From: Balneolaceae bacterium
Lineage (GTDB): Bacteria; Bacteroidota; Rhodothermia; Balneolales; Balneolaceae
Direction: 5' to 3'
Assembly: GCA_007117235.1 (NCBI GenBank)
Contig: SKGY01000049.1
Span: 1 to 5,590, forward strand
DNA: 5,590 bases
In this document: positions 1-5,590 of the stretch, piece by piece
How positions within the stretch are numbered: position 1 is the first letter of the stretch
Layout: every line of letters starts with the position of its first letter
Notes under the pieces: model-generated
The model's input: only the letters and a program-made list of their open reading frames with translations
The model's database searches: none
What the model was told of the DNA's origin: nothing
Position numbers and translations under genes: made by a program

Positions 1-1044
1 ATCATCGATAACAGCAATCCATCTGCGCCTGTCAACATAGGGTTCATTAATATTCCCGGCAATAAAGACATTGCCATCAGAAATAATCTGCTTTACTCTG
101 ATTCACAAAAAGATCTGCTCGTATTTGATATACAGAATTTAGAATCACCTGAGTTACTACACCGGCTTACAGATGTTTTTGTTCAATCAGCTAATACTGC
201 ACCCGGTTTTACCACACAAGTGGTTGATCCATCTAAGGGATTGGTTGTAGATTGGAAACCGGTTGTACGTAAAGAAACTTGTGAAGGAAACTGTGCTTCA
301 CACCCTGCAAGTTTCTCGAATAGTTTCAGAGTATTGTCAGCGGGAGATTCCGGTTTCACTAGTACATCTGGCGAATCACAAACGGGCGTTGGCGGATCTA
401 TGGCTAGGTTCACAATTAGCGGTGAGCATCTCTATGCCGTTGATGAGCGCGACCTTTACACATTTGATATTTCAACTGAAAACGCATCAAAAGTTGATCA
501 GCAGCATGTAGGATGGCTTATAGAGACAATCTTCCCGTACAACAACCACCTGTTTGTTGGGTCTGTGAACTCCATGTACATTTACAGCCTAAGTAATCCC
601 AACAGCCCGGAGCAGCTATCTGTTTTTCGACATGCAACTGCATGCGACCCGATTGTAGTGGAAGGTGATTATGCTTATGTAACCCTTAGAGATGGCCCAA
701 ATTGCCCTAACATTTCCGGCACGAATCACCTTGAAGTAATTGATGTGAGCGACCTATATAGTCCAAAAATGGTGGGCAAATACAGCATGATAAACCCACA
801 CGGCCTCGGCATCGATAATGGTACACTTTTCATTAGTGAAGGCGATTTTGGTCTAAAAGTGCTTGATGCCGGCAACCCTCATGATGTTAAAGAACTTCGT
901 CATATCTCCGACATCAAAACCTTTGACGTTATCCCATTCAACAATGTGCTCATGGTAACAGGTAAGAGCGGAATTGTACAGTATGATTACAGTGATGTAA
1001 ATAACCTTATACACTTGAGCACAATTCATGTGGCTGAGCAATAG
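1..1044 (+). CDS. LVIVP-repeat β-propeller protein, C-terminal part (5' end outside window)
   Basis: The reading frame is open from base 1 to a TAG stop, giving 347 visible residues; no start is needed inside the window, and the true start and any signal or lipoprotein peptide lie upstream. Blade-like repeats of the LVIVP type are visible: a hydrophobic strand, a 'LLVFDIQN' or 'LEVIDVSD' strand, then a 'P..L/V' turn (for example LLVFDIQNLESPELL, YIYSLSNPNSPEQLS, LEVIDVSDLYSPKMV, LKVLDAGNPHDVKEL). A low-complexity insert of about 70 residues (about 62-131) separates the first visible blade from the rest and holds a CEGNC pair (C94, C98). Two further cysteines, C215 and C235, and the motif NPHGLG (265-270) match what I remember of Bacteroidota LVIVP proteins. 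Members are usually exported and probably serve as surface or periplasmic binding scaffolds; no enzymatic residues are visible and the ligand is unknown. Family assignment is fairly sure, function is not. Confidence 0.85.
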   Translation: MIDNSNPSAPVNIGFINIPGNKDIAIRNNLLYSDSQKDLLVFDIQNLESPELLHRLTDVFVQSANTAPGFTTQVVDPSKGLVVDWKPVVRKETCEGNCASHPASFSNSFRVLSAGDSGFTSTSGESQTGVGGSMARFTISGEHLYAVDERDLYTFDISTENASKVDQQHVGWLIETIFPYNNHLFVGSVNSMYIYSLSNPNSPEQLSVFRHATACDPIVVEGDYAYVTLRDGPNCPNISGTNHLEVIDVSDLYSPKMVGKYSMINPHGLGIDNGTLFISEGDFGLKVLDAGNPHDVKELRHISDIKTFDVIPFNNVLMVTGKSGIVQYDYSDVNNLIHLSTIHVAEQ

Positions 1045-1065
1045 TCACTCTTTGTCCCACTTATT

Positions 1066-1097
1066 GACAGGGTGCTTGAAAGCGCCCTGTCTTTTTT
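1066..1097 (+). terminator. Intrinsic terminator after the LVIVP-repeat gene
   Basis: A 10-base-pair stem (GACAGGGTGC against GCGCCCTGTC, one G·U pair) with a six-base loop TTGAAA is followed directly by six T. It begins 21 bases after the TAG stop of the β-propeller gene, the expected place for its Rho-independent terminator. The T-run is on the plus strand only, so it should act mainly in that direction. The next plus-strand gene starts only 22 bases after the T-run. Confidence 0.9.
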
Positions 1098-1119
1098 AAT
1101 TTAAAATGATCTTTAAAAA

Positions 1120-1830
1120 ATGAAATACACACTCTTAATACTTCTATTTCTGACTTTTCTTCCTGCAACTCTGTTTGCTCAGCAGAAAGTTGAGGACGTT
1201 GTCTACTTAAAGAACGGAAGCATTATTCGCGGTGAGATCGTTGAAATGAATGAAGGAGAGTATTTGAAAATAGTAACTACCGGCAGGAATATTTTTGTCT
1301 TCAGTATGGATGAGGTTGAAAATATCAGACTGGAAGAGGTCCCGGAAACCCAATATTTCAAAAACTATGGTTATATGAGCAGAAGCGGTATTGATATGCT
1401 TCAGGGCAGTGATTCAGTAACTCCAAGGTTTTACACAGTTCACGGCATTCAGTTTACTCCTCATTTTGGCGCAGGATTCGGGATTGGAATCACACTTTAT
1501 AACGATCCTTTAACACTTATTCCGTTTTATGTTGATCTGAATTTGCGATTTTTAAAAGCAAATGCATCTCCTTTTTTGTCCCTAAAGGCAGGTTACAATT
1601 TCTCATATCATGAAGATGAAAATTTGATTTTCAACAATCATTCGGGCGGACTATTATTTAACCCCGCATTTGGAATGCAGTTTAATATGAGTAACAGTTT
1701 CGGTTGGTTTATTAATGCCGGCTACAATATTGATAACTCTTCCTACAGTTTTAATCAATGGGGAAATCAAACTGTCATTAACAATCTCTCATTCAGAAGA
1801 TTAAACTTTGGGCTTGGAGTGACCTTTTAG
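1120..1830 (+). CDS. Exported Sm-like-domain protein with probable outer-membrane β-barrel
   Basis: This 236-residue protein starts with a clear Sec signal peptide (K2, hydrophobic core 4-15, predicted signal peptidase I site LFA|QQ after residue 20). Residues about 24-72 form a short β-rich domain with the pattern 'VYLKNGSIIRGEIVE' ending in 'VENIRLEE', resembling the Sm-like fold found at the N terminus of many Bacteroidota envelope proteins. The remainder alternates polar and aromatic/hydrophobic residues with frequent glycine (HFGAGFGIGITLY, FGWFINAGYNI) and ends in phenylalanine (RLNFGLGVTF), typical of an outer-membrane β-barrel with a terminal aromatic residue. No catalytic motif is visible. 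The ATG is chosen because the signal peptide follows at once; no Shine-Dalgarno is evident in the A/T-rich leader. It lies 22 bases after a terminator, and its stop overlaps the stop of the convergent flavodoxin gene. Its specific role is unknown; the barrel call is inference from pattern. Confidence 0.8.
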   Translation: MKYTLLILLFLTFLPATLFAQQKVEDVVYLKNGSIIRGEIVEMNEGEYLKIVTTGRNIFVFSMDEVENIRLEEVPETQYFKNYGYMSRSGIDMLQGSDSVTPRFYTVHGIQFTPHFGAGFGIGITLYNDPLTLIPFYVDLNLRFLKANASPFLSLKAGYNFSYHEDENLIFNNHSGGLLFNPAFGMQFNMSNSFGWFINAGYNIDNSSYSFNQWGNQTVINNLSFRRLNFGLGVTF

Positions 1831-2411
1831 TGAGAATTGGTTTGATGAAAAGCTGAAGAAACTTTTGCCACCCTTTCACCCAGCTTGTACCCTTTATCAA
1901 GAAATAGCTGATTGAGCTTACTATTATCATCGATCCGAAAAGGTGGTTCGCCTGTAACTGCAGAGGCTCCAAATGGCTGTGTCCAATCCGGCCCTCCAAC
2001 CACGATCATCCCAAAGATGAGCATGCTCTGTAAAATGTTCATTTGAACGATCTCTTCTCCGGCTGAGATCCCCCCGGCCGTAACAAAAGCAGCACCAATC
2101 TTATTTTTTAGCGGCTGATCCTCAAACGGCCATGATGCAATGAATGAAGAGATCTCCGGTGTCACATTTGCATTGTAAACAGGGCTTCCTACAATGATTG
2201 CATCAGCTCGCAAAAGCTCATCCTGAGTAACATTTTCAGTAGTTCTCAACAGAACAGCCACTCCATCAACAGATTGAGCCCCATCTGAAACAGATTGTGC
2301 CATCATCTCAGTTTGTCCTGACTCACTATGGTATACTATAAGAACATGAACCTGAGCAAAAGCGTGGCTACCCGGAAAAAAGAAAAGTAATAACAGTGCG
2401 TGCTTGAGCAT
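1827..2411 (-). CDS. Flavodoxin/WrbA-like flavoprotein with a Sec signal peptide
   Basis: The 194-residue product has a flavodoxin fold. Strand 1 and the FMN-phosphate loop are VLIVYHSESGQTEMMA (residues 23-38, with S29, S31, G32, T34). The second flavin loop is GSPVYNANVTPE (75-86), and a third is VTAGGISAGEE (110-120) followed by LQSMLIFGMIVVGG (127-140), an arrangement like that in WrbA-type NAD(P)H:quinone oxidoreductases. The expected reaction in that family is FMN-dependent two-electron reduction of quinones; here the substrate is unknown. Unusually, residues 1-19 form a Sec-type signal peptide (K3, Leu/Phe-rich core, AFA|Q cleavage site) with no twin arginine. No ATG, GTG or TTG occurs between it and the first strand that would give a normal cytosolic start. 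Its ATG lies 5 bases after the stop of the upstream barrel gene and lacks a Shine-Dalgarno, suggesting translational coupling. Fold is confident; location and activity are inferred. Confidence 0.85.
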   Translation of the reverse strand: MLKHALLLLFFFPGSHAFAQVHVLIVYHSESGQTEMMAQSVSDGAQSVDGVAVLLRTTENVTQDELLRADAIIVGSPVYNANVTPEISSFIASWPFEDQPLKNKIGAAFVTAGGISAGEEIVQMNILQSMLIFGMIVVGGPDWTQPFGASAVTGEPPFRIDDNSKLNQLFLDKGYKLGERVAKVSSAFHQTNSH

Positions 2412-2416
2412 ATATG

Positions 2417-3292
2417 TTATCTATTTCCAAAAGGTATTGTTACGCCGAGCCAGGGGACACCAATAAAACCGGCTGCTGATAGTGGCCTTGCCAATCCAAA
2501 ATCAACTGCAAATCTTTCCGGCGCCCATCTTGCACCAAAGATACCGACTCCACTACCTTCAATTCCCGGCAGAAAGTATATCTCCGCAATCCATTGAATA
2601 TTAATGCTAGACCTGTAAAGACCACTTATGTTAACCAATGGTGTATTCGACCATGTGTTTCCCGCATAAGCATAACCCAACCCTACTGTAAGATTTTTAT
2701 CGCGATCACCATAAGTAGCGTTACCGTAAGCGAGCCCAAATCCACCTGATTCTTCGCCAATTACACCACCTATTAGTGCGCCTGCACCCAACTGAAGATT
2801 ATCAGCTGCAATAGGGATCGAAAGCTTTGGCAGAATCCAGATTGGTACTGATGAAGCTCCGAACAAAAAGATTGGAATTGTACCGGCACCAATTGACACG
2901 TTATCCGAAACACCATAATTCACATTGTTAAATAGAATCCACGCATTTTGATAATACCCACTCCCCTTTTTTAACCCGATCGCATTGGGAGCAAAGAAGT
3001 AGCGGGTACCCTGTGGATTTTCGAACCAATACTCACCATCTCTAATACGATCTGAATCAAGAATCTTTACATTTCTGATGTTCACCTTTTGTATTGTAAC
3101 TTCTCCAACTCCTTCAACTTGCAGAACCAGCTGATTTTCACTTTCTTGCTGCACAACACCTATGAATATATTTCCATCCGTAGTTTCTACACGAACGGTT
3201 TCGCCTGAACGGTCTTGTGCTGTTACACTATTTGTTACAGCTGAGATAAAGACCAAACTTATTACTAAAAAGAGTATTCTGTTAAGTTTCAT
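2417..3292 (-). CDS. Exported Sm-like-domain protein with probable outer-membrane β-barrel
   Basis: This 291-residue protein has a Sec signal peptide (K2, R5, hydrophobic core 6-19, predicted cleavage VTA|QD after residue 25). Residues about 33-80 are a small β domain, from 'VRVETTDGNIFIGVV' to 'VNIRNVKILD', which aligns by eye with the N-terminal domain of the plus-strand gene at 1120-1830 (hydrophobic-x-x-x-D/N-G-x-I-x-x-G near the start, x-N-I/V-[RK]-[IL] at the end). The rest is glycine-rich with alternating hydrophobic residues (VSIGAGTIPIFLFG, LTVGLGYAYAGNTW, GVGIFGARWAPE, WLGVTIPFGNR) and looks like an outer-membrane β-barrel. A good Shine-Dalgarno lies in front of the ATG. It is the first gene of a two-gene unit with the exported flavodoxin and lies 125 bases downstream of recN on the same strand. 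I recognise no specific family and see no catalytic motif; the barrel call is inference. Confidence 0.8.
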   Translation of the reverse strand: MKLNRILFLVISLVFISAVTNSVTAQDRSGETVRVETTDGNIFIGVVQQESENQLVLQVEGVGEVTIQKVNIRNVKILDSDRIRDGEYWFENPQGTRYFFAPNAIGLKKGSGYYQNAWILFNNVNYGVSDNVSIGAGTIPIFLFGASSVPIWILPKLSIPIAADNLQLGAGALIGGVIGEESGGFGLAYGNATYGDRDKNLTVGLGYAYAGNTWSNTPLVNISGLYRSSINIQWIAEIYFLPGIEGSGVGIFGARWAPERFAVDFGLARPLSAAGFIGVPWLGVTIPFGNR

Positions 3293-3295
3293 AAT

Positions 3296-3301
3296 ATCCT
3301 C
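3296..3301 (-). promoter_or_regulatory. Shine-Dalgarno GAGGAT for the minus-strand barrel gene
   Basis: On the minus strand GAGGAT ends 3 bases before the ATG of the gene at 2417-3292, with its GAGG core 5 bases from the ATG. It is the only clear Shine-Dalgarno in the window; the other starts have A/T-rich leaders or weak purine stretches. It supports this ATG as the start. Confidence 0.6.
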
Positions 3302-3339
3302 GATGATTAAATGGCAGACTAAGTAAACCTTTGTGAAAG

Positions 3340-3370
3340 ATCATAAATTTATCAAAGCAGAAAAATTCAA
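3340..3370 (-). promoter_or_regulatory. Possible σ70-like promoter between recN and the barrel gene
   Basis: On the minus strand TTGAAT (3365-3370) is followed after 19 bases by TATGAT (3340-3345), 5 of 6 matches to TATAAT. This would give a transcript start about 40 bases upstream of the ATG of the barrel gene. The spacer is longer than ideal and the DNA is A/T rich, so chance is possible. I found no Bacteroidota-type TTTG/TAnnTTTG pair here. The 125-base gap between recN and the barrel gene, with no strong terminator, otherwise holds a weak A/T inverted repeat (AAATCAA/TTGATTT) just after the recN stop. Confidence 0.25.
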
Positions 3371-3379
3371 CAGGCCTGT
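3370..3379. repeat. 10-base perfect palindrome ACAGGCCTGT
   Basis: ACAGGCCTGT is a perfect two-fold symmetric site, overlapping by one base the upstream edge of the candidate -35 element of the barrel/flavodoxin unit. Position and symmetry would fit a small operator, but a single 10-base palindrome can occur by chance and no second copy was seen. Confidence 0.25.
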
Positions 3380-3417
3380 ATAAATCAATGGTAACTTAAA
3401 ACTGTTGATTTGCTAAA

Positions 3418-5124
3418 TCAATTTTTCATACTGCCACGGTCAATCAGCTCCCGCGCGCTTATGAGTGCAGAATCAGTAATTTCTTCACCACTCATCAAAC
3501 TTGCAACTTCCCTGATATGTTCCTCATCAGATAGTGATACAATTCTGGTTATTGTCCTGTCGCCCTCCTCAATCTTTTCAACACGATAATGTTTGTGAGC
3601 CTGGCTAGCTATTTGTGGCTGGTGAGTAATGGCAACAATTTGACAATATTCAGAGAGTTTTCTCATCTCCCGGCCAACCTTTTCAGAGATATTGCCACTA
3701 ATGCCCGTATCAATTTCATCAAAAATCATAACCGGCAAGTGATGCTCTTTCGCTAAAATTGATTTAAGCGATAGCATTACACGGCTTATCTCTCCTCCCG
3801 ACGCAATTTTCGCTAATGGCTTGGGCTCTTCGCCTTTGTTTGTTGATATGTAGAATCGAACATCATCACAGCCATCTACGGTACAATCGATCGGGGCACC
3901 ATCTACACTGATCCACCCTTTATCTGATTTCATCCAATTCACATCAACTCTGAACTGTCCATTTTCAATTCCAAGATTTTTGAGGGCGGCAACAATGTCG
4001 TCTGATAACTGATTCCCGACTGATACTCTATGATTATGAAGTTTAACTGATTTTGCTTTCAGAACTTCTGCCTGTGCGTCAATTTTCTTTTGGATGCGCT
4101 CAATTTCGAGATCAAAATTTTCGGCTATGCTCAGTTCCGCTTTAATTTCATTATAGTAGCTGATCAATTCAGGGATATTTCGCTGGTATTTTTTCTGAAG
4201 CCGGTTTAATTCAGACTGCCTTTGTCGCAAGGTTTCCAATCGTTTAGGATTGAACTCAATTCGGTCACGATACCTTTCAGCGAACTGAACAGCTTCCTGT
4301 ATACTGATTCTTGCAGTAGTTACCTCTTCCAGGTATGACTGAAACTCAGGCTCGATCCGAGCCATATCCTCAAGATTCAGCTTGATGGTATTCAGCATTT
4401 CTATCAGGCTTACATCATCACCATTCCCAATATCTGAAATTGCAGAAGCTTTCTGATCTAAATCCTCAGCGTTATCGAGAAGATTCATCTCCGATTCAAG
4501 TTCCACTTCTTCGTCTGTGTTAAGTTGAGCAGTTTCCAACTCTTTTACTTGAAACTGGTAAAGCTCCGTTTTTTCTTTTAACTCCTTTTCACGCCTCAAT
4601 AAATCTCGCATCTCCTTTTGAAGAGACGACATGTTGTAATACTCTTTTTGATACTCCTCCAAAATGGGCTGAACGGAGTCGAACTGATCAATCACACCAA
4701 GATGGTTTTCATCTTTAAGAAGCATCTGGTGGTCATGCTGGCCATGAAGATCTACAAGCTGATCGCCAACTTCTTTTAATACTGAAATGTTTACCGGGGT
4801 GTCATTAATAAATGCGCGACTGGCACTCTGCCGAATCTCACGCCTTAGTATGAGCTCTTCACTGTAATCGACAGCATTCTCGGTCAGCAGGGATTCCAAA
4901 AGTTCATTTTTCCCGGTATGGATTGTGGCTTCAGCAATAGCTTTGTCGGCACCCTGACGAATCACATCAGTATCAGCCCTTTCTCCTAAAATCATATTCA
5001 ACGCTCCAATAATAATTGACTTACCTGCGCCGGTCTGACCGGTCATAATATTGAGTCCGTGTTCAAATTGAACGTCCAGCTCGTCAATAAGGGCAAAGTC
5101 TTTTATGTAGAGGGATTTGATCAT
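3418..5124 (-). CDS. recN: DNA repair protein RecN (SMC-like ATPase)
   Basis: The 568-residue product is a full-length RecN, close to the usual 550-570. RecN is a cytoplasmic SMC-family ATPase acting early in recombinational repair of double-strand breaks with RecA. Visible parts in order: N-terminal 'MIKSLYIKDFALIDEL'; Walker A GQTGAGKS (29-36); QLVDLHGQHDHQMLL, the conserved Q/HGQH region typical of RecN; a coiled-coil region about 154-215; a second Arg/Lys/Glu/Gln-rich helical arm about 285-365; the ABC signature ASGGE (441-445); Walker B VMIFDEIDTG with D469 and E470; and the switch histidine in AITHQP (H501). All ATPase motifs are intact. The start is fixed by the conserved first strand; only a weak AGG precedes it. 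A degenerate heptamer array begins 8 bases upstream. No LexA-type box that I can recognise is present, so damage control cannot be asserted. Confidence 0.98.
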   Translation of the reverse strand: MIKSLYIKDFALIDELDVQFEHGLNIMTGQTGAGKSIIIGALNMILGERADTDVIRQGADKAIAEATIHTGKNELLESLLTENAVDYSEELILRREIRQSASRAFINDTPVNISVLKEVGDQLVDLHGQHDHQMLLKDENHLGVIDQFDSVQPILEEYQKEYYNMSSLQKEMRDLLRREKELKEKTELYQFQVKELETAQLNTDEEVELESEMNLLDNAEDLDQKASAISDIGNGDDVSLIEMLNTIKLNLEDMARIEPEFQSYLEEVTTARISIQEAVQFAERYRDRIEFNPKRLETLRQRQSELNRLQKKYQRNIPELISYYNEIKAELSIAENFDLEIERIQKKIDAQAEVLKAKSVKLHNHRVSVGNQLSDDIVAALKNLGIENGQFRVDVNWMKSDKGWISVDGAPIDCTVDGCDDVRFYISTNKGEEPKPLAKIASGGEISRVMLSLKSILAKEHHLPVMIFDEIDTGISGNISEKVGREMRKLSEYCQIVAITHQPQIASQAHKHYRVEKIEEGDRTITRIVSLSDEEHIREVASLMSGEEITDSALISARELIDRGSMKN

Positions 5125-5132
5125 AGCCTAAG

Positions 5133-5167
5133 GGAATTTTGAATGAGGAATGATTAATGTTGAATTG
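5133..5167. repeat. Degenerate 7-base tandem repeat next to the recN start
   Basis: Five phased heptamers read on the plus strand GGAATTT, TGAATGA, GGAATGA, TTAATGT, TGAATTG, all with AAT at positions 3-5 and G or T at positions 1-2. The array ends 8 bases from the recN ATG, so it should lie in the recN leader or promoter. The units are degenerate and A/T rich; decayed slippage repeats or chance are both possible. Confidence 0.45.
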
Positions 5168-5171
5168 ATTC

Positions 5172-5205
5172 TAAATCGATCATAAGATAATAAATCGTAA
5201 TCATA
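5172..5205. repeat. Spaced direct repeat TAAATCG..TCATA upstream of recN
   Basis: TAAATCG-A-TCATA (5172-5184) recurs as TAAATCG-TAA-TCATA (5191-5205), with unit starts 19 bases apart. The two blocks match exactly (7 and 5 bases) and differ only in the linker. The site lies about 50-80 bases upstream of the recN start, where an operator pair could sit. No known regulator box is recognised and the DNA is A/T rich. Confidence 0.35.
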
Positions 5206-5227
5206 TACCTTGCTGTTTCAATACTGA

Positions 5228-5351
5228 TTCTCGCAGAGACTCGCTGAGTTCAACGCAGAGTATCGCAGATGATTAGCAATATTAAACAGGTCAATTTTAA
5301 ACAAATTTTCTCTGCGAAACTCCGCGCTTTATCTGCGACATTCTGCGAGAA
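5228..5351. repeat. Imperfect long inverted repeat of helically spaced CGCAGA units
   Basis: The left arm (5228-5269) and right arm (5311-5351) are imperfect reverse complements around a 41-base A/T-rich centre. The outer 10 bases pair perfectly (TTCTCGCAGA with TCTGCGAGAA), a middle 7-base block pairs 6 of 7, and an inner 16-base block pairs 14 of 16. Each arm holds four hexamers: CGCAGA, CGCTGA, CGCAGA, CGCAGA at 5232, 5242, 5254, 5264, and TCTGCG, TCCGCG, TCTGCG, TCTGCG at 5311, 5321, 5332, 5342. Spacings are 10, 12, 10 and 10, 11, 10. It sits between the membrane-protein gene and recN and lacks a T-run, so it is not an ordinary terminator. I recall similar 'cgcagag' intergenic repeats in other bacterial genomes; that is memory, not a search. 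It could be a non-autonomous repeat element, a structured RNA or a protein-binding site. Confidence 0.8.
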
Positions 5352-5383
5352 AAACTCTAAGTGCATGTAAGAATCCATTTCTC

Positions 5384-5590
5384 TTAGCTCCTTACAGATT
5401 TTTCTTTATCTGAGGCAGGAAGTAAAATTTTTAGATAAATCACAGTGAGTACTAACCCAACCATTACAATAACTAATTTCGACAAAAGCCAACCAATATT
5501 TAAGAGATTCATCATAAATGGTTCAACGAATACCAATGCCGCCATTAGTCCCATCAAACCAAAACTTTCCGGCAGCCGGTAAGGCACATC
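5384..5590 (-). CDS. Small membrane protein, C-terminal part (5' end outside window)
   Basis: The minus-strand frame is open from the right edge of the window to a TAA stop, giving 68 visible residues. Two hydrophobic segments are visible, about 10-30 (SFGLMGLMAALVFVEPF and onwards) and 34-57 (WLLSKLVIVMVGLVLTVIY and onwards), followed by a short charged tail DKEKSVRS. This fits the end of an integral inner-membrane protein. A GTG at 5585-5587 could serve as a start, but the frame continues through the last codon (GAT), so the gene probably begins outside. I do not recognise a family. The gene is on the recN strand, but 259 bases with a large inverted repeat separate them, so co-transcription is doubtful. 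Confidence 0.6.
   Translation of the reverse strand, partial: DVPYRLPESFGLMGLMAALVFVEPFMMNLLNIGWLLSKLVIVMVGLVLTVIYLKILLPASDKEKSVRS

Noticed and set aside
183..413. Short open frames of 60-80 codons opposite or inside the larger genes (also near 263-511, 853-1041, 1793-1999, 2400-2597, 2440-2625)
   Set aside because: They overlap genes with clear family features, have no recognisable domains or ribosome sites, and are shadows of the real frames.
631..644. Palindrome CATGCA-AC-TGCATG
   Set aside because: It lies within a well-supported coding region encoding conserved residues around C215; most likely codon coincidence.
1064..1069. Perfect TTGACA that could be a -35 element
   Set aside because: It overlaps the 5' stem of the terminator and no TATAAT-like hexamer lies 16-18 bases downstream (CTGTCT at 17).
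1106..1123. Five-codon ORF (MIFKK) ending in a TGA that overlaps the ATG at 1120
   Set aside because: ATGA overlap is suggestive of coupling, but such mini-ORFs arise readily in A/T-rich leaders and no Shine-Dalgarno precedes it.
1840..1890. AAGCTG/CAGCTT hairpin near the convergent junction as a terminator
   Set aside because: Six pairs with a long loop inside the flavodoxin coding sequence; not convincing.
3381..3417. AAATCAA/TTGATTT inverted repeat as a recN terminator
   Set aside because: Only 7 A/T-rich pairs around a 16-base loop with no T-run right after; too weak to call.
5228..5351. Repeated CGCAGA units considered as a CRISPR array or tandem repeat gene
   Set aside because: Units are only about 6-10 bases, spacers are 4-6 bases, and the two halves are in opposite orientation; this is an inverted repeat, not a CRISPR.
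5585..5587. GTG as the start of the small membrane protein
   Set aside because: The frame remains open to the window edge, so this codon is more likely an internal valine; the gene is treated as partial.

Overview
The window looks like chromosomal DNA of a Bacteroidota/Balneolota-type bacterium. The basis is moderate base composition, two Sec-exported β-barrel-type proteins carrying a small Sm-like β domain, an LVIVP-repeat β-propeller of the kind common in that group, mostly weak Shine-Dalgarno signals, and a RecN that resembles those from this branch as far as I can judge from memory. The lineage is an inference; no search was run.

Layout from left to right. (1) The C-terminal part of an LVIVP-repeat surface/periplasmic β-propeller protein (plus strand, 5' end outside the window), closed by a good intrinsic terminator. 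(2) A plus-strand exported protein with an N-terminal Sm-like domain and a probable outer-membrane β-barrel; its stop codon overlaps by 4 bases the stop codon of the convergent gene. (3) A minus-strand pair: an Sm-like plus β-barrel protein (upstream) followed after 5 bases by a WrbA/flavodoxin-type protein that carries a Sec signal peptide. (4) recN (minus strand), a complete SMC-like DNA-repair ATPase. (5) A 259-base intergenic stretch upstream of recN rich in repeats: a degenerate heptamer array next to the recN start, a spaced direct repeat, and a roughly 124-base imperfect inverted repeat built from CGCAGA-like hexamers spaced 10 to 12 bases apart. (6) The C-terminal end of a small membrane protein (minus strand) running off the right edge.

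How the genes relate: the envelope genes (β-propeller, two Sm-like/barrel proteins, exported flavodoxin) form a cell-envelope cluster beside the housekeeping repair gene recN. The only tight translational linkage is barrel protein to flavodoxin, which suggests co-expression in the envelope. I do not see a defence system, mobile element, CRISPR array or RNA gene. The most unusual items are the exported flavodoxin and the repeat-rich DNA upstream of recN; neither is proof of a new system.
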